DNA of 64,000 nt from Cohnella faecalis (GCF_003570905.1 NZ_QXJM01000027.1:365989-429988); one strand, 5' to 3'. Shown: positions 51,881 to 61,749, numbered from the stretch's first letter. The notes: a model not told the origin generated them from the letters alone. Program-made: numbers and translations.

Positions 51881-52002
51881 TGATGACACCAGCCATTCAA
51901 CATCTTCCCCCCCTCGCAACCCGCCATAAATCATATTTTGTCATATATATTTACATGAACGGATCAGGGATTCGTGCATCGGAACCAAAATGCCTGTTCA
52001 AT

Positions 52003-52017
52003 GTTATGTAATCTAAC
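52003..52017. promoter_or_regulatory. ATCTAAC element upstream of the catabolic operon
   Basis: GTTATGTAATCTAAC has a GTTA/TAAC dyad and ends with the 7-mer ATCTAAC, which also occurs twice before the PucR-type gene at 63732-63788. It lies about 18 bases upstream of the -35 element, a position suited to an activator. Confidence 0.4.
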
Positions 52018-52035
52018 AAAAAGGCTGCGATTTTG

Positions 52036-52064
52036 TTGATGAACCCTTTTTACAAACCTAGAAT
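52036..52064 (+). promoter_or_regulatory. Promoter of the catabolic operon
   Basis: TTGATG (52036-52041) and TAGAAT (52059-52064) are 17 bases apart, about 64 bases before the first start codon. Confidence 0.6.
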
Positions 52065-52127
52065 AAGGCTATCTTCTACAACGAAACGGTGAACTGCGGT
52101 CGCCAGTAAGCGAAGGAGGGTGTTTGA

Positions 52128-53732
52128 TTGAACAACATCATGCCCAAAGTAAAACGCGCCATGGTGGCTACGCCGCACTATTTGGCAACGGCGGTAGGCA
52201 GCTCCATCCTTCAAGGCGGAGGAAACGCCTACGATGCGGCAGTTGCGGTTAGCGCGGCGTTGTCCGTCGTTTATCCACACATGACCGGGCTCGGAGGAGA
52301 CGCTTTTTTTCTCCTGTACGACGCATCCCGAAAAACATATAGAGGCTACAACGGGAGCGGAAGATCGTCGGCTGCCGCAAGCGTTGAATATTTCAAGAGC
52401 AAAGGGCGCAAAGAAATTCCCCATCGCGGTATCGAGAGCGCCTTGACCGTCCCTGGAATGGCGGATGCTTGGTGGAGCGTGTGGCGGGAAGGCGGAAAGC
52501 TGCCGTGGCACAAGCTGATCGAGCCTGCCGCCGCCTATGCGGAAGAAGGTTTCCCGATCTCTCGCAATTTGGCGGAGTGGATCGCCAAGGATGAGTCGCT
52601 GTTAAGCTGCGATCCGGGAATGAAGAAAACCTACTTGCCGGGCGGGCAAGTGCCGCGCGAAGGCAGCGCGCTCCTGCAGCCGGAGTTGGCTGAGAGTCTG
52701 CGCACGCTGCAACGGGAAGGTCGCGACGCCATGTATACCGGGACGTTAATGAAGCGGATCGTCGAAGCCGTCCGTCAGGACGGGGGGCTGCTTGGCGAAC
52801 GGGATTTTGCGGAGCATCGCGGAGAATGGGTGGAGCCGCTGAAGACTCGTTATCGAGGCTGCGACGTGTATCAGATGCCGCCCAACTCGCAAGGCTTTTC
52901 GCTGCTTATGATGTTGAATATGCTCGAAAATATGAAATTAACCGATGTTCCGAGGCACTCGGCTGAATTCTATCACCTTGCCGCCGAAGTGGTGAAGCGA
53001 GCCTTTGTCGAACGCGACCGCTACTTGACCGATCCGGAATTCAATAACATCCCGCTCGATAAGCTGCTGTCCAAACCTTTTGCGCAAGAGCTGTTCCGAA
53101 CGATTCGGATGGAAGGTGCCGGTCTCGGCGGCGAAGCGGGCTCTGCATCGATACCGATGGGACAGGATACGGCGTATGCCGCCATCGTGGATGAAGAAGG
53201 GAATGCCGTATCGTTCATTCAAAGCTTGTATTTCGATTTCGGGTCCTGCTACATGGCTGGAGACACCGGCATCATTCTTCAGAACCGCGGATCGTTCTTC
53301 TCCTTGGATCCGTCGGCGCCGAACGTATTGGAGCCGCGAAAACGGTCGTTTCACACGTTAATGCCGGGAATGGTAGCGAGAGACGGCAAGCCTTACATTT
53401 TGACCGGGACACAGGGGGGAGAAGGGCAGCCGCAGACGCAGCTATCGGTGTTGACCGGAGTGTTGGATTACGGCTTGTCGATCCGGGAAGCGATTGAGCT
53501 GCCTCGCTGGGTGTACGGGAGAACGTGGGGGTCTGAAGACGATTCGTTGAAGGTCGAGCCGCGCTTCGAGGCAGGGGTTGAGGAGCGGTTGTCCGAGCTG
53601 GGCCACAAGGTCGAGCGGGTGCGGGAATGGGACGGCATCATGGGACAATCGCAAGGGATATTGATCGACGAGACGGGAACGATCAGCGGAGCCGCCGATC
53701 CGCGAGGCGACGGCAGCGTGATCGGCTGGTAG
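52128..53732 (+). CDS. Gamma-glutamyltransferase-family Ntn hydrolase (possible oxamate/amide hydrolase)
   Basis: 534 residues, self-cleaving precursor type. Thr348 in PMGQDTAYAAIVDEEGNAVS is the expected new N-terminus and nucleophile. Classical transpeptidases have DTxHxxVVD; here Tyr replaces His, as in divergent family members. GGGNAYDAAVAVSAALSVV and TGLGGDAFFL at the N-terminus and GTQGGEGQPQ near the C-terminus match the family. No signal peptide, so it is cytoplasmic, unlike true Ggt. TTG start with AAGGAGGGTG 8 bases upstream. Relatives include oxamate amidohydrolase of purine breakdown; given the neighbouring heterocycle genes, an amide-releasing step is plausible but unproven. Confidence 0.85.
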   Translation: MNNIMPKVKRAMVATPHYLATAVGSSILQGGGNAYDAAVAVSAALSVVYPHMTGLGGDAFFLLYDASRKTYRGYNGSGRSSAAASVEYFKSKGRKEIPHRGIESALTVPGMADAWWSVWREGGKLPWHKLIEPAAAYAEEGFPISRNLAEWIAKDESLLSCDPGMKKTYLPGGQVPREGSALLQPELAESLRTLQREGRDAMYTGTLMKRIVEAVRQDGGLLGERDFAEHRGEWVEPLKTRYRGCDVYQMPPNSQGFSLLMMLNMLENMKLTDVPRHSAEFYHLAAEVVKRAFVERDRYLTDPEFNNIPLDKLLSKPFAQELFRTIRMEGAGLGGEAGSASIPMGQDTAYAAIVDEEGNAVSFIQSLYFDFGSCYMAGDTGIILQNRGSFFSLDPSAPNVLEPRKRSFHTLMPGMVARDGKPYILTGTQGGEGQPQTQLSVLTGVLDYGLSIREAIELPRWVYGRTWGSEDDSLKVEPRFEAGVEERLSELGHKVERVREWDGIMGQSQGILIDETGTISGAADPRGDGSVIGW

Positions 53733-53858
53733 CAGGGCGTTTCCCGCTATTGTCGGCTGGCAGCACAACACTCCGCTCAGAGGCAACGCGACACTCCACT
53801 CTACCGACTGGCAGCACGAAGATCCGTTCTACTATTTGAATCGCGGAGGTAAACCAGG

Positions 53859-55286
53859 ATGTCGACGCTATTAATCAAAAATGCAAAAAACATTATTACG
53901 ATGGACGGGGAGCGGCGAAGATTTCCCGGCGGAAGCCTCTATGCGGTCGGTCAGGAAATCGTGGCCATCGGGTACGATTTGCCTTACGAGACGGCGGACA
54001 CGGTTATCGACGCGACTGGAAAGATCGTCTATCCCGGCCTCATCAATACCCATCACCATTTGTATCAGAACTTAACCCGCAACATTCCTTTTGTCCAAAA
54101 GACGGAGCTGTTCGATTGGCTCGTGACGCTGTACGATATTTGGCGTCATTTGCGTCCGGAGGATATTCATATTAGCGCTGTCGTCGGATTGGGAGAGTTG
54201 CTGAAAACCGGATGTACGACCGCCGCGGACCATTTTTACTGTTTCCCGAACGGCGTGTCGGGCGAACTCATCGACGAAGAAATACGCGCGGCGCAGGAAC
54301 TGCGCATCCGGTTTCATCCGACGAGAGGCTCGATGAGTCTAGGCCGCTCCAAGGGAGGGCTTCCTCCGGACGAGGTTTGCCAGGACGAAGAAACCATTTT
54401 GCGCGATTCCAGACGGCTTATCGAGACGTATCACGATTCCAATCGATTCGCGATGCTTCGCATAGGCGTCGCTCCTTGCTCGCCGTTCTCGATTACGGGA
54501 GATTTGCTCCGCGAATCGGCTGCGCTTGCCAGAAGCTACGGCGTCCGGATGCATACGCATCTAGCCGAGACGCAGGACGAGGATCGCTTCTGTTTGGAAA
54601 AGCTCGGGATGCGTCCGCTCGAATTCATGGAGCAGACAGGCTGGGTCGGCGACGACGTCTGGTACGCTCACGGCATTTGGTTCAACGACGCGGAAATTCA
54701 TAGGCTGGGCTCCCATTGCTGCGGGGTTGCCCATTGTCCGACCAGCAACATGAAGATGGGCTCGGGCGTCATGCCGATCGTCAAAATGCTGGGCGCAGGC
54801 GTAAACGTCGGCCTCGGAGTAGACGGCTCGGCGTCCAATGACGGCTCCAACATGCTGTCGGAGGCGAGAATCGCCCATCTCTTGCACAACCTGATGCACG
54901 GGACGACGGCGATTGGCGCCGAGGATTGCTTGCATCTGGCGACGATGGGCTCGGCCAAAGTGCTCGGATGGGCCGACGATATCGGATCGCTTGAGGTCGG
55001 CAAAGCGGCCGACTTGTTCATGATCGATTCGAGGCAGCTCGGCTTCGCGGGCGCTTTGCACGACGACGGCGCCTTGCCGGTGTTGACCGGACTGTCCCAG
55101 ACGGTCGATATGACGATCGTCGGCGGCAAAATCGTCGTCAAGGACGGAAGACTCGTCAACGTGGACGAGGAAAAGGCCGCCATCCAGGCGCAAGCAGCCT
55201 CGTTCCGTCTTCTTAACGAAGCGGCGCTGCGAACGAAAATCGACTATTCCCGGATGCGTACGGAAGGCAAGTATCCGGTCGGATAA
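53859..55286 (+). CDS. Amidohydrolase, 8-oxoguanine deaminase / AtzB-like
   Basis: 475 residues. Metal-dependent deaminase of the TrzN/AtzB/8-oxoguanine deaminase group. Metal ligands: NTHHHLYQNL (His65/His67), MHTHLAETQDE, AHCPTSNMKMGSG and GLGVDGSASNDGSNML. The last motif, with TTAADHFYCFPNG, is characteristic of 8-oxoguanine deaminases and hydroxyatrazine hydrolases. Likely hydrolyses an amino group from a purine, pyrimidine or triazine-like ring. GGAGG precedes the ATG. Second gene of the operon. Confidence 0.87.
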   Translation: MSTLLIKNAKNIITMDGERRRFPGGSLYAVGQEIVAIGYDLPYETADTVIDATGKIVYPGLINTHHHLYQNLTRNIPFVQKTELFDWLVTLYDIWRHLRPEDIHISAVVGLGELLKTGCTTAADHFYCFPNGVSGELIDEEIRAAQELRIRFHPTRGSMSLGRSKGGLPPDEVCQDEETILRDSRRLIETYHDSNRFAMLRIGVAPCSPFSITGDLLRESAALARSYGVRMHTHLAETQDEDRFCLEKLGMRPLEFMEQTGWVGDDVWYAHGIWFNDAEIHRLGSHCCGVAHCPTSNMKMGSGVMPIVKMLGAGVNVGLGVDGSASNDGSNMLSEARIAHLLHNLMHGTTAIGAEDCLHLATMGSAKVLGWADDIGSLEVGKAADLFMIDSRQLGFAGALHDDGALPVLTGLSQTVDMTIVGGKIVVKDGRLVNVDEEKAAIQAQAASFRLLNEAALRTKIDYSRMRTEGKYPVG

Positions 55287-55300
55287 AAGGGGCGAGAGCG

Positions 55301-56185
55301 ATGTGCACGACGGGAGCTGTCGTATGCCGGGACGACCGAGGCTTGCCTCACGTATACGGCTTCAAAAACTCCGACTCCGCACCGGTAGGCTATTGGCACG
55401 GCCGGACGGGCGGAGTGGAAGGCTTTGCGTCGCTGGCCTACGGGCTCTTCCCCCAGCTCGGAGTTAACGCAGGCATGAACGAGAAGGGTGTCGCGCTGAT
55501 CAGCAGCTTTTTCGACTATGCCGATCCCGAGAACGAAGGCGCCGACGGCAGCCGGTATTGGAGCGGCGATTTGCGCGGCAAGGCGCAAGGCGAAGCGCTG
55601 GCTAAGGCGCGAACGGCGAGCGAAGCATTAGCCGTCATGAACGATGTATTCGAGCGAGAGCGCGAGCTCTCCATTGGGGGCTGCCATATTATCGCCGATC
55701 CGGAAGGCTCCCTCTTCGTATTCGAGCATTCGCGAGGCCGGGTTGCGGTGCAGGATGCCACGAATCAACGCTGGGTCGCCCGCAGCAATCAAGCATTCTG
55801 TTTATTTCGCGAAGAGCAGCGGACGATGAGCGAGGATATTGCGCAAGATCGGAACGAGCGGCTGCAAAGCGCGGAGGATACGCTGCGATTTCTGACGGAA
55901 CGGGATATCCAGCCCCCGGATGCGAGAAAGGCGCTGCGTCAGTTGTTGTCTTCCCACGCCTACGTCGACTCCCAGTCCCATTGCGATAACGGAATGGCTG
56001 CCGCCGATCCGGTAAACAGACAAGGCAGCATATGCGCGCACGGCATCGTAAGAGGAAGATCCAACGCAGCCATTCCCCATGTGACGATGAGCGGAATGAT
56101 CTGGGAGCTGTCGGCTGGAACGATGAGCTATACGCTCGGACAGCCTTGCCGATCGGCGTGGCGCAAGCTTTCATTCGACGAATAA
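55301..56185 (+). CDS. N-terminal-cysteine Ntn hydrolase (C45/choloylglycine-like)
   Basis: 294 residues beginning MCTTGAVVCRDD: removal of Met would expose Cys2 as nucleophile, as in acyl-CoA:6-aminopenicillanate acyltransferase and bile-salt-hydrolase relatives. Other matches are GFASLAYGLFPQLGVNAGMNE, KGVALISSFFDY, SIGGCHIIADPEGSLFVFEHS and WVARSNQAF. Such enzymes hydrolyse linear amides. It starts 15 bases after the deaminase gene. Substrate unknown; a ring-opened amide is a reasonable guess. Confidence 0.75.
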   Translation: MCTTGAVVCRDDRGLPHVYGFKNSDSAPVGYWHGRTGGVEGFASLAYGLFPQLGVNAGMNEKGVALISSFFDYADPENEGADGSRYWSGDLRGKAQGEALAKARTASEALAVMNDVFERERELSIGGCHIIADPEGSLFVFEHSRGRVAVQDATNQRWVARSNQAFCLFREEQRTMSEDIAQDRNERLQSAEDTLRFLTERDIQPPDARKALRQLLSSHAYVDSQSHCDNGMAAADPVNRQGSICAHGIVRGRSNAAIPHVTMSGMIWELSAGTMSYTLGQPCRSAWRKLSFDE

Positions 56186-56210
56186 CAACGGAGAGAGGCG
56201 GTCGGGGTGA

Positions 56211-56945
56211 ATGGAGTTGCATGGAAAAAAGGTGCTCGTCTGCGGAGGAGCTTCCGGCATCGGAGCGGCCGCGGTTCAAGCTTATCGCGCAGCGGGGGCC
56301 AGCGTAGCCGTATTCGATATTTCCTTCAAAGAGGAGCGCCTGACGGAAACGATCATCGAAATCCCTGTCGATCTTTCCGACTCCGGACAAGTGGACGAAG
56401 CGTTTGCCAAGCTCGAGTCCCGTTGGGATACGCTCGATATACTGGTCAATAACGCCGGCATCGAGTGCGTAGCAGAGCTGGAGGACACGAGCGAAGCCGC
56501 TTGGGATCGGGTGATGGGCGTCAATCTGAAAAGCGTGTTTTTGTGCAGCAAGGCGGCGCTTCCGAAGCTGAAGGCTTCGAGGGGAGCGATCGTGAATACG
56601 GCTTCTCAGCTAGCGTTCGTTGGCGCGTCCTCGTTCACGGCGTATACGGCGGCGAAGGCGGCCGTCGTCAATTTTACCCGCAGCCTGGCGCTGGAAGTCG
56701 CGGCGGACGGCGTCCGCGTCAATTGCATTTGCCCCGGAGCTGTCGATACGCCGCTATTGAGGCGTCAATTCGAAGGCAGGCGAGGTCCGCAAGGGACGCT
56801 TGACGATCTTGTCGGCATGCATCCGATCGGTCGATTGGGCAAGCCGGAAGAAATCGCGAATTGCATTCTGTTCTTGAGCAGTCCGCTCGCCTCGTTCGTA
56901 ACGGGAAGCGCAATGATAGCGGACGGCGGGTATACGATCCATTAA
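56211..56945 (+). CDS. Short-chain dehydrogenase/reductase
   Basis: 244 residues. Classical SDR: GGASGIG cofactor loop near 12-18, NNAG at 80-83, catalytic Ser132, Tyr145 and Lys149 (AYTAAKAAVV), and a C-terminal GSAMIADGGYTIH. An aspartate after the second strand (VAVFDIS) favours NAD over NADP. It sits mid-operon and probably oxidises an alcohol intermediate; which one cannot be told from sequence. Confidence 0.88.
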   Translation: MELHGKKVLVCGGASGIGAAAVQAYRAAGASVAVFDISFKEERLTETIIEIPVDLSDSGQVDEAFAKLESRWDTLDILVNNAGIECVAELEDTSEAAWDRVMGVNLKSVFLCSKAALPKLKASRGAIVNTASQLAFVGASSFTAYTAAKAAVVNFTRSLALEVAADGVRVNCICPGAVDTPLLRRQFEGRRGPQGTLDDLVGMHPIGRLGKPEEIANCILFLSSPLASFVTGSAMIADGGYTIH

Positions 56946-56976
56946 ATCTACTATGTAAAAGGAGGCTGGCCTATCC

Positions 56977-58314
56977 ATGAAATCTTCGCTGCTCATAACG
57001 GGTGCGACGGTGCTTACCGTCAATTCGTCCGACGAAGTGATAGAGAACGGGGCGGTACTGATCGAAGGGTCGCGTATTGCCGACATCGGACCGACAGACA
57101 TATTGGAGGCCCGTTATCCGAACGTGGAAAAGCTGGATGCGGCCGGTCACGCAGTGCTGCCAGGGCTTGTGAACCTGCACTTGCATTCCGGCCTCATTCG
57201 CGGCACCGCCGAAGATTTGCCTGTATTTGAATGGCTGGCCAAGCATGTGGATCCGAAGCACCGGGCGCTTACCGAGGAGATCGCAGAGGCCGCGGCCAAG
57301 CTTTGCTATACGGAAGCGTTGTTGTCCGGAACGACGTGCGTTATGGACATGTACCGTTATATGCACCGTTGTGCGGACGCGGCGGAGCGGCTGGGCATTC
57401 GCGCGACGCTTGCGCCTTATGTCGTCGACAAGCCGGGCATGGATTATTTCGAGACGCTGGACAAGAACGTCCGTCTCGTCGAGGAGCGCCATAACACGGC
57501 GGACGGCCGCATTCAGGTCTGGTTTGCGCTTGAGCATCTGACGTATTGCACGGAGGATGCGTACCGGAGAGCGGCCGCCCTCGCCGATAAATACGACACC
57601 GGCATTCATACCCATGGCGAAGAGTCATGGGAAATGGCTCGCAAGCTCAAGCAGGAGACGGGGCTCTGGCCGGTCGAGCTGTTCTTCGACAGAGGTATTC
57701 TCGGACCTCGGACGGTGCTGGCGCATTGCGTCTGGCTCGAAGATCCGGAAATCGACTTGCTTGTCAAAACCGGAACGTCGGTGGCGCATTGTCCGGTCAG
57801 CAACCTGAAGCTCGCTTCCGGCATCGCTCCGGTTCATGAGCTTCTCCAAAAAGGAGTGACGGTGGGGATCGGAACGGACGGCGTGAAGGAGAACAACAAC
57901 CTCGACATGCTGGAGGAGCTTAAATTCGTCCCGCTGCTGCAAAAAGCGAGACTGCTTGACGCTTCCGTCGTTACTGCCGAAAGGGCTCTCCGCATGGCGA
58001 CGATTGACGGGGCGAAGGCGCTCGGACGCGACAAGGAAATCGGCTCGCTCGAAATCGGCAAGCAAGCCGATCTAATAGTCGTCGATTACCGCAAGCCGCA
58101 CCTGACTCCCTTTTTGTCCGGCAAATACAATAACATCGTCAGCAATCTTGTCTATTCGGCTTCCGGCGCCGACGTGCGCCATACGTTCATCGCGGGACGC
58201 TCGATCGTCCGCGACCGGGTGCTGTTGACCGACAATTCGGAAGCGATTCGGCTTCAAGCGCAGGAAGCCGCCGAAAAGCTGTTCGTGCTTCGCGAGCCTT
58301 ATATTCCCGTCTGA
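56977..58314 (+). CDS. Amidohydrolase, TrzN/AtzB/MtaD-like deaminase
   Basis: 445 residues. Second deaminase-like enzyme of the operon, different from the 53859 gene. Metal motifs: NLHLHSGLIRG (His68/His70), GIHTHGEESWE, LAHCVWLEDPE, AHCPVSNLKLASGIAP and GIGTDGVKENNNLDML. The last resembles TrzN and S-adenosylhomocysteine deaminases. AAAAGGAGG lies before the ATG. Likely removes an amine or halide from a ring; exact substrate unknown. Confidence 0.87.
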   Translation: MKSSLLITGATVLTVNSSDEVIENGAVLIEGSRIADIGPTDILEARYPNVEKLDAAGHAVLPGLVNLHLHSGLIRGTAEDLPVFEWLAKHVDPKHRALTEEIAEAAAKLCYTEALLSGTTCVMDMYRYMHRCADAAERLGIRATLAPYVVDKPGMDYFETLDKNVRLVEERHNTADGRIQVWFALEHLTYCTEDAYRRAAALADKYDTGIHTHGEESWEMARKLKQETGLWPVELFFDRGILGPRTVLAHCVWLEDPEIDLLVKTGTSVAHCPVSNLKLASGIAPVHELLQKGVTVGIGTDGVKENNNLDMLEELKFVPLLQKARLLDASVVTAERALRMATIDGAKALGRDKEIGSLEIGKQADLIVVDYRKPHLTPFLSGKYNNIVSNLVYSASGADVRHTFIAGRSIVRDRVLLTDNSEAIRLQAQEAAEKLFVLREPYIPV

Positions 58315-58327
58315 GGAGGAACCCAAC

Positions 58328-59560
58328 GTGGCATACAAACCGAACGAAGAAGTTCTTGGCGTCATCTCTCAGCTTGGCCCTTCCTTAATTGAGTCGAAGG
58401 AGGCCCGTTCGCTTCCGGCGGAATGCTATACGTCCCCGTCTTTCTTTGAATTCGAGAAGGAAGCGGTGTTCGCCCGCAGCTGGCTGTGCGTAGGCCGCCA
58501 GGAAATGATTCCGAACGCTGGCGACTATTTCACGATCAAGATAAACGAAGACCCGCTCATCGTATCACGCGACAGCAAAATGAACATTCACGTTATTTCC
58601 GCCGTTTGCCAGCATCGCGGGCATCTGGTGGCGGAAGGCAGCGGCAATTGCAAAAATTTCCGTTGTCCGCTCCATTGGTGGACATACGGACTGGATGGAG
58701 AGCTTGTATCCGCGCCGGAGATGATCCGAATCGAGCCGTTCGATATTTTGCGCCACGACCATTCGCTGCCCGGCCTCAAGACGGAAATCTGGAACGGATT
58801 CATCTTCTGCAATTTCGATCCGGATGCCGCCCCGCTTGCGCCGACGCTAACGAAGCTGGACGAGGAAATGGCGAACTACCGGGTGAACGACCTCGTGTCG
58901 ATGCCGTTCGTCGACATCGACGATTGCCGGTGGAACTGGAAAATTATGATTGAATCATCGATTGAACCTTATCATACGAACTATCTTCACAAAGGGCCGC
59001 ACGATTTCGCGCCGAGCCAGCTGGCCGGCTTCATCGATTACGAGGACGGCGACGGTCAAATTATGCATCCGACGGGCTTTACCCACATCGACGCGGGCTT
59101 TTCTCCGGAGATGAAGGCTAATTTCCCTGCCATTAGCACGCTGACCGACGAGCAGCGCCAGCGGATGACGATTGCGACTGTGCCGCCGATGCTAACGCTT
59201 GGACTGATGCCGGACCAGGTGTTCTGGAATATCATTTTGCCGCAAGGCCACGACGGCATCCTGTTCCGCTCCGGGCTCATGTATCCGCCGGAGACGGTGG
59301 CGCTGCCGGACTTCGAGGAACGGTACAAGCTTGCGAACGACAGCATCCAGGAAATCAACGAACAGGATCTGGCTGCCAACGCTTCCTTGCAAAAAGGACT
59401 CTCCTCGCGACTTGCGAGCCGCGGCCGTTACGCTGCTCTGGAGCGAACGCTGCCTCAATTGAACAAGTGGCTGGCGAAGAAATATTACGGCTATCTCGAG
59501 GATAAAGGCATTGAGCTTGAGCCGCCGAAGGCGTTCGCCGAAGCGAAGGCAAAGGGTTGA
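58328..59560 (+). CDS. Rieske non-haem iron oxygenase, alpha subunit type
   Basis: 410 residues. Hydroxylates or demethylates aromatic and heterocyclic substrates with O2. The Rieske cluster ligands are Cys94-x-His96 (CQHRGHL) and Cys113-x2-His116 (CPLHWWTYG). The mononuclear iron site is IESSIEPYHTNYLHKG with His216 and His221. GTG start after GAGGAGG. No ferredoxin or reductase gene is found in the window, so electrons must come from elsewhere. As the only oxygenase in the operon it probably attacks the ring. Confidence 0.92.
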   Translation: MAYKPNEEVLGVISQLGPSLIESKEARSLPAECYTSPSFFEFEKEAVFARSWLCVGRQEMIPNAGDYFTIKINEDPLIVSRDSKMNIHVISAVCQHRGHLVAEGSGNCKNFRCPLHWWTYGLDGELVSAPEMIRIEPFDILRHDHSLPGLKTEIWNGFIFCNFDPDAAPLAPTLTKLDEEMANYRVNDLVSMPFVDIDDCRWNWKIMIESSIEPYHTNYLHKGPHDFAPSQLAGFIDYEDGDGQIMHPTGFTHIDAGFSPEMKANFPAISTLTDEQRQRMTIATVPPMLTLGLMPDQVFWNIILPQGHDGILFRSGLMYPPETVALPDFEERYKLANDSIQEINEQDLAANASLQKGLSSRLASRGRYAALERTLPQLNKWLAKKYYGYLEDKGIELEPPKAFAEAKAKG

Positions 59561-59563
59561 TCG

Positions 59564-60397
59564 ATGGCGGATGAAAAAATTGACGAGCTGCCGCTGCTCG
59601 AATGGGATGTCGAAGGCCCGGACGGCTCGCTTCATCTGATCGGATGCGGCGATCCGAAGGGCCGGCCCGTACTGTTCCTGCACGGCATTACCGAGAACGC
59701 ACGGGCGTTCGAGCCGGCCATGCGCAAGCTCCCGGATGGGATATTCGCAGCGGCGATGGATTTGCGAGGGCGCGGCTTGTCCGCGAAGCCTATGAGCGGT
59801 TACCGGCTCGCGAATTACACGGAAGATTTGCTTGCCGTTTGCAACGGCTGGTCGGGGAAAGCTCCGGTAATCGTCGGTCATTCGATGGGCGCGAGGGTCG
59901 CTGCTGCGTTCGCGGCGTTGTACCCTGGGTTAGTCGGGGGCGTCCTGTTGATCGATCCTCCGCTCAGCGGGCCGGGGCAGACACCTTTTCCGGTGCCGCT
60001 TTCCCGTTTCGTCGAGCCGAAGCGTGCGCTTGAGCGCGGAGATATGGCGACGTTCCGCTCCTATTACACGTCGCCCGATTTCGATTACGAGCGCAAAGCC
60101 CGCGAGCTTGGCGGATGCTCGCTGGAGGCGATCGAGCAGTCGCATGCGGCCATGAATACCGATCCTTTTCACGCGTATTATCGGATGTTGAGCGTGCCCG
60201 CGCTATTGGTCGCCGCGGGCGGCGCTCCGTTCATAAGCATGGAGGCGGAAATGCAGCTTCGAGAGATCAATCCGCGAGTAAGAACGGCTCGTCTGGAAGG
60301 GATCGGACACGAGATTCACAAGCTCGCCCCGGCCCTCTTTTTGCAAACGGTGCGCGATTTTTTAACTTCAATGGACAATGAAGGAGCGAGAGCATGA
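59564..60397 (+). CDS. Alpha/beta hydrolase
   Basis: 277 residues. Nucleophile Ser107 in GHSMGARVAAAFA, oxyanion region LFLHGITENARAFEP, acid in LLIDPP, histidine in GIGHEIHKLAP. Similar in type to C-C or amide ring-cleavage hydrolases. Starts three bases after the oxygenase stop and overlaps the next gene by ATGA, so the three are tightly coupled. Could open the product of the Rieske enzyme; this is inference. Confidence 0.88.
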   Translation: MADEKIDELPLLEWDVEGPDGSLHLIGCGDPKGRPVLFLHGITENARAFEPAMRKLPDGIFAAAMDLRGRGLSAKPMSGYRLANYTEDLLAVCNGWSGKAPVIVGHSMGARVAAAFAALYPGLVGGVLLIDPPLSGPGQTPFPVPLSRFVEPKRALERGDMATFRSYYTSPDFDYERKARELGGCSLEAIEQSHAAMNTDPFHAYYRMLSVPALLVAAGGAPFISMEAEMQLREINPRVRTARLEGIGHEIHKLAPALFLQTVRDFLTSMDNEGARA

Positions 60398-61745
60398 AAC
60401 GAGCGAAAGCGATATGGCCGGAGGGCATGCCTAAACCGGCTATTCCCTATAGTCCTGCCGTCCGGGCGGGCGATTGGTTGTTCGTGTCCGGGCAGTCCGC
60501 GTCGGATTTGACGACGGGACTTGCGCCGGAAGCGCAAGTTCCGGATGCGTTCCCGCATTACCAGAACGCTTTCCGGAACCAGGCCGCTTATTTGTACGGA
60601 AGAACCGGTCAAATCGCCGATGCGGCGGAGCTGCCGCGCGGACAAGTCGTCCGGGTCAATCAATGGTACCGCGCCGAGATGGACGAACGATACGAGCGAG
60701 GAAGCTTGACGGTCAACAATAAGCGTTACGTGCAGGAGAAGAAGAAGTTTTTCGGCGACTACAGCCCGCCGAGCACCGGCATCGGAGTTCGCAACCTCAT
60801 CGTCGAGGGGGCGAAGGTCGAAGCGGACTTTACGGCGAGGTTCGCCTCGGAAGGGGAGAGGCCCGTTCCTGTGTCGGCGCCGGGCTTGCCGAAGCCGGCG
60901 TCTGGGTATGCAGAAGGCGTCAGGCTGGGCCATTGGGTGTTCCTGTCCGGCGATCTTGCCTCCGATTGGAAAGGCAATTGGGGGGAGAACGGCTATGAGG
61001 GCGAGCTTCATTCGCTCGCGCCGGAAGCGCGTTCCAGCGGCTTGTATTGGGGAGACGAACCGGTCGCGAAGCAGACCGACTATATTTTGGGGCGGCTTAG
61101 CAAGGTGGCGGAAGCGGCTGGCACGAGACTTGGCCTTGCGGTCAAAGCCTATGTCTATTTGGCTGATCCGGCCGATTACGTCGCTTTCGAAGACGTATGG
61201 GCCGCCTGGTTCCCGGATCCGTTCGAGGCGCCCGCCCGCATTCTCGTTCCGAACGTCGAAATCGGCGCCAAAGGGTGCCGCGTCGAAATCGGCATGGACC
61301 TGCTCATGCCGGAAGCCTCATCTTCGCGTTCGGCGGTTCGCGGCGGCTGGATGCCGAAGAGCAAGGAGCCTCCCGCGATGCGCGCGGACGATTTGGTGTT
61401 TTTCAGCGGCTTAATGGCCACCGGACCGGAAGGACTGGCGAAGGACGCGCAGAACGCTCCCGGCTTGCCGTACTTCGATTGCCCTGGGCGCAAGCAAATG
61501 GCGTTCGTGCTGGAGAAGGCCGGAAAGATAGCCGATGCCGCCGGAGTGGAGATCGATCAAACCGTTAAGGCTACGTTGTATTTTACCGATTTGCGTTACT
61601 TGGCGGGGGCGATGCAGGCCTGGGAGGCCGCTTTTTCGGGACTGTGCAAGCCTGCGATCACGATCGTCGAGATCAATCGCGAATTGTGGGTTCCCGGCTG
61701 CGTCGTCATGGCCGATCTCGTGCTGTACGATCCGCGGAAGGGTGA
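60394..61745 (+). CDS. Triple RidA/YjgF-domain protein
   Basis: About 450 residues if one G is restored in the AAGGG run at 61738-61742, giving a TGA at 61743. Three RidA-like modules are recognisable: 1-150 (GDWLFVSGQSASD), 155-315 (GHWVFLSGDLASDW, VKAYVYLADPADY) and 320-450 (DDLVFFSGLMATGP, VKATLYFTDLRYL). RidA proteins hydrolyse reactive enamines and imines or act at similar steps, for example RutC in pyrimidine use. The sequence as given has no stop and runs into the next gene as a 691-residue fusion, which I think is artificial. Confidence 0.75.
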
Positions 61746-61749
61746 GCCG

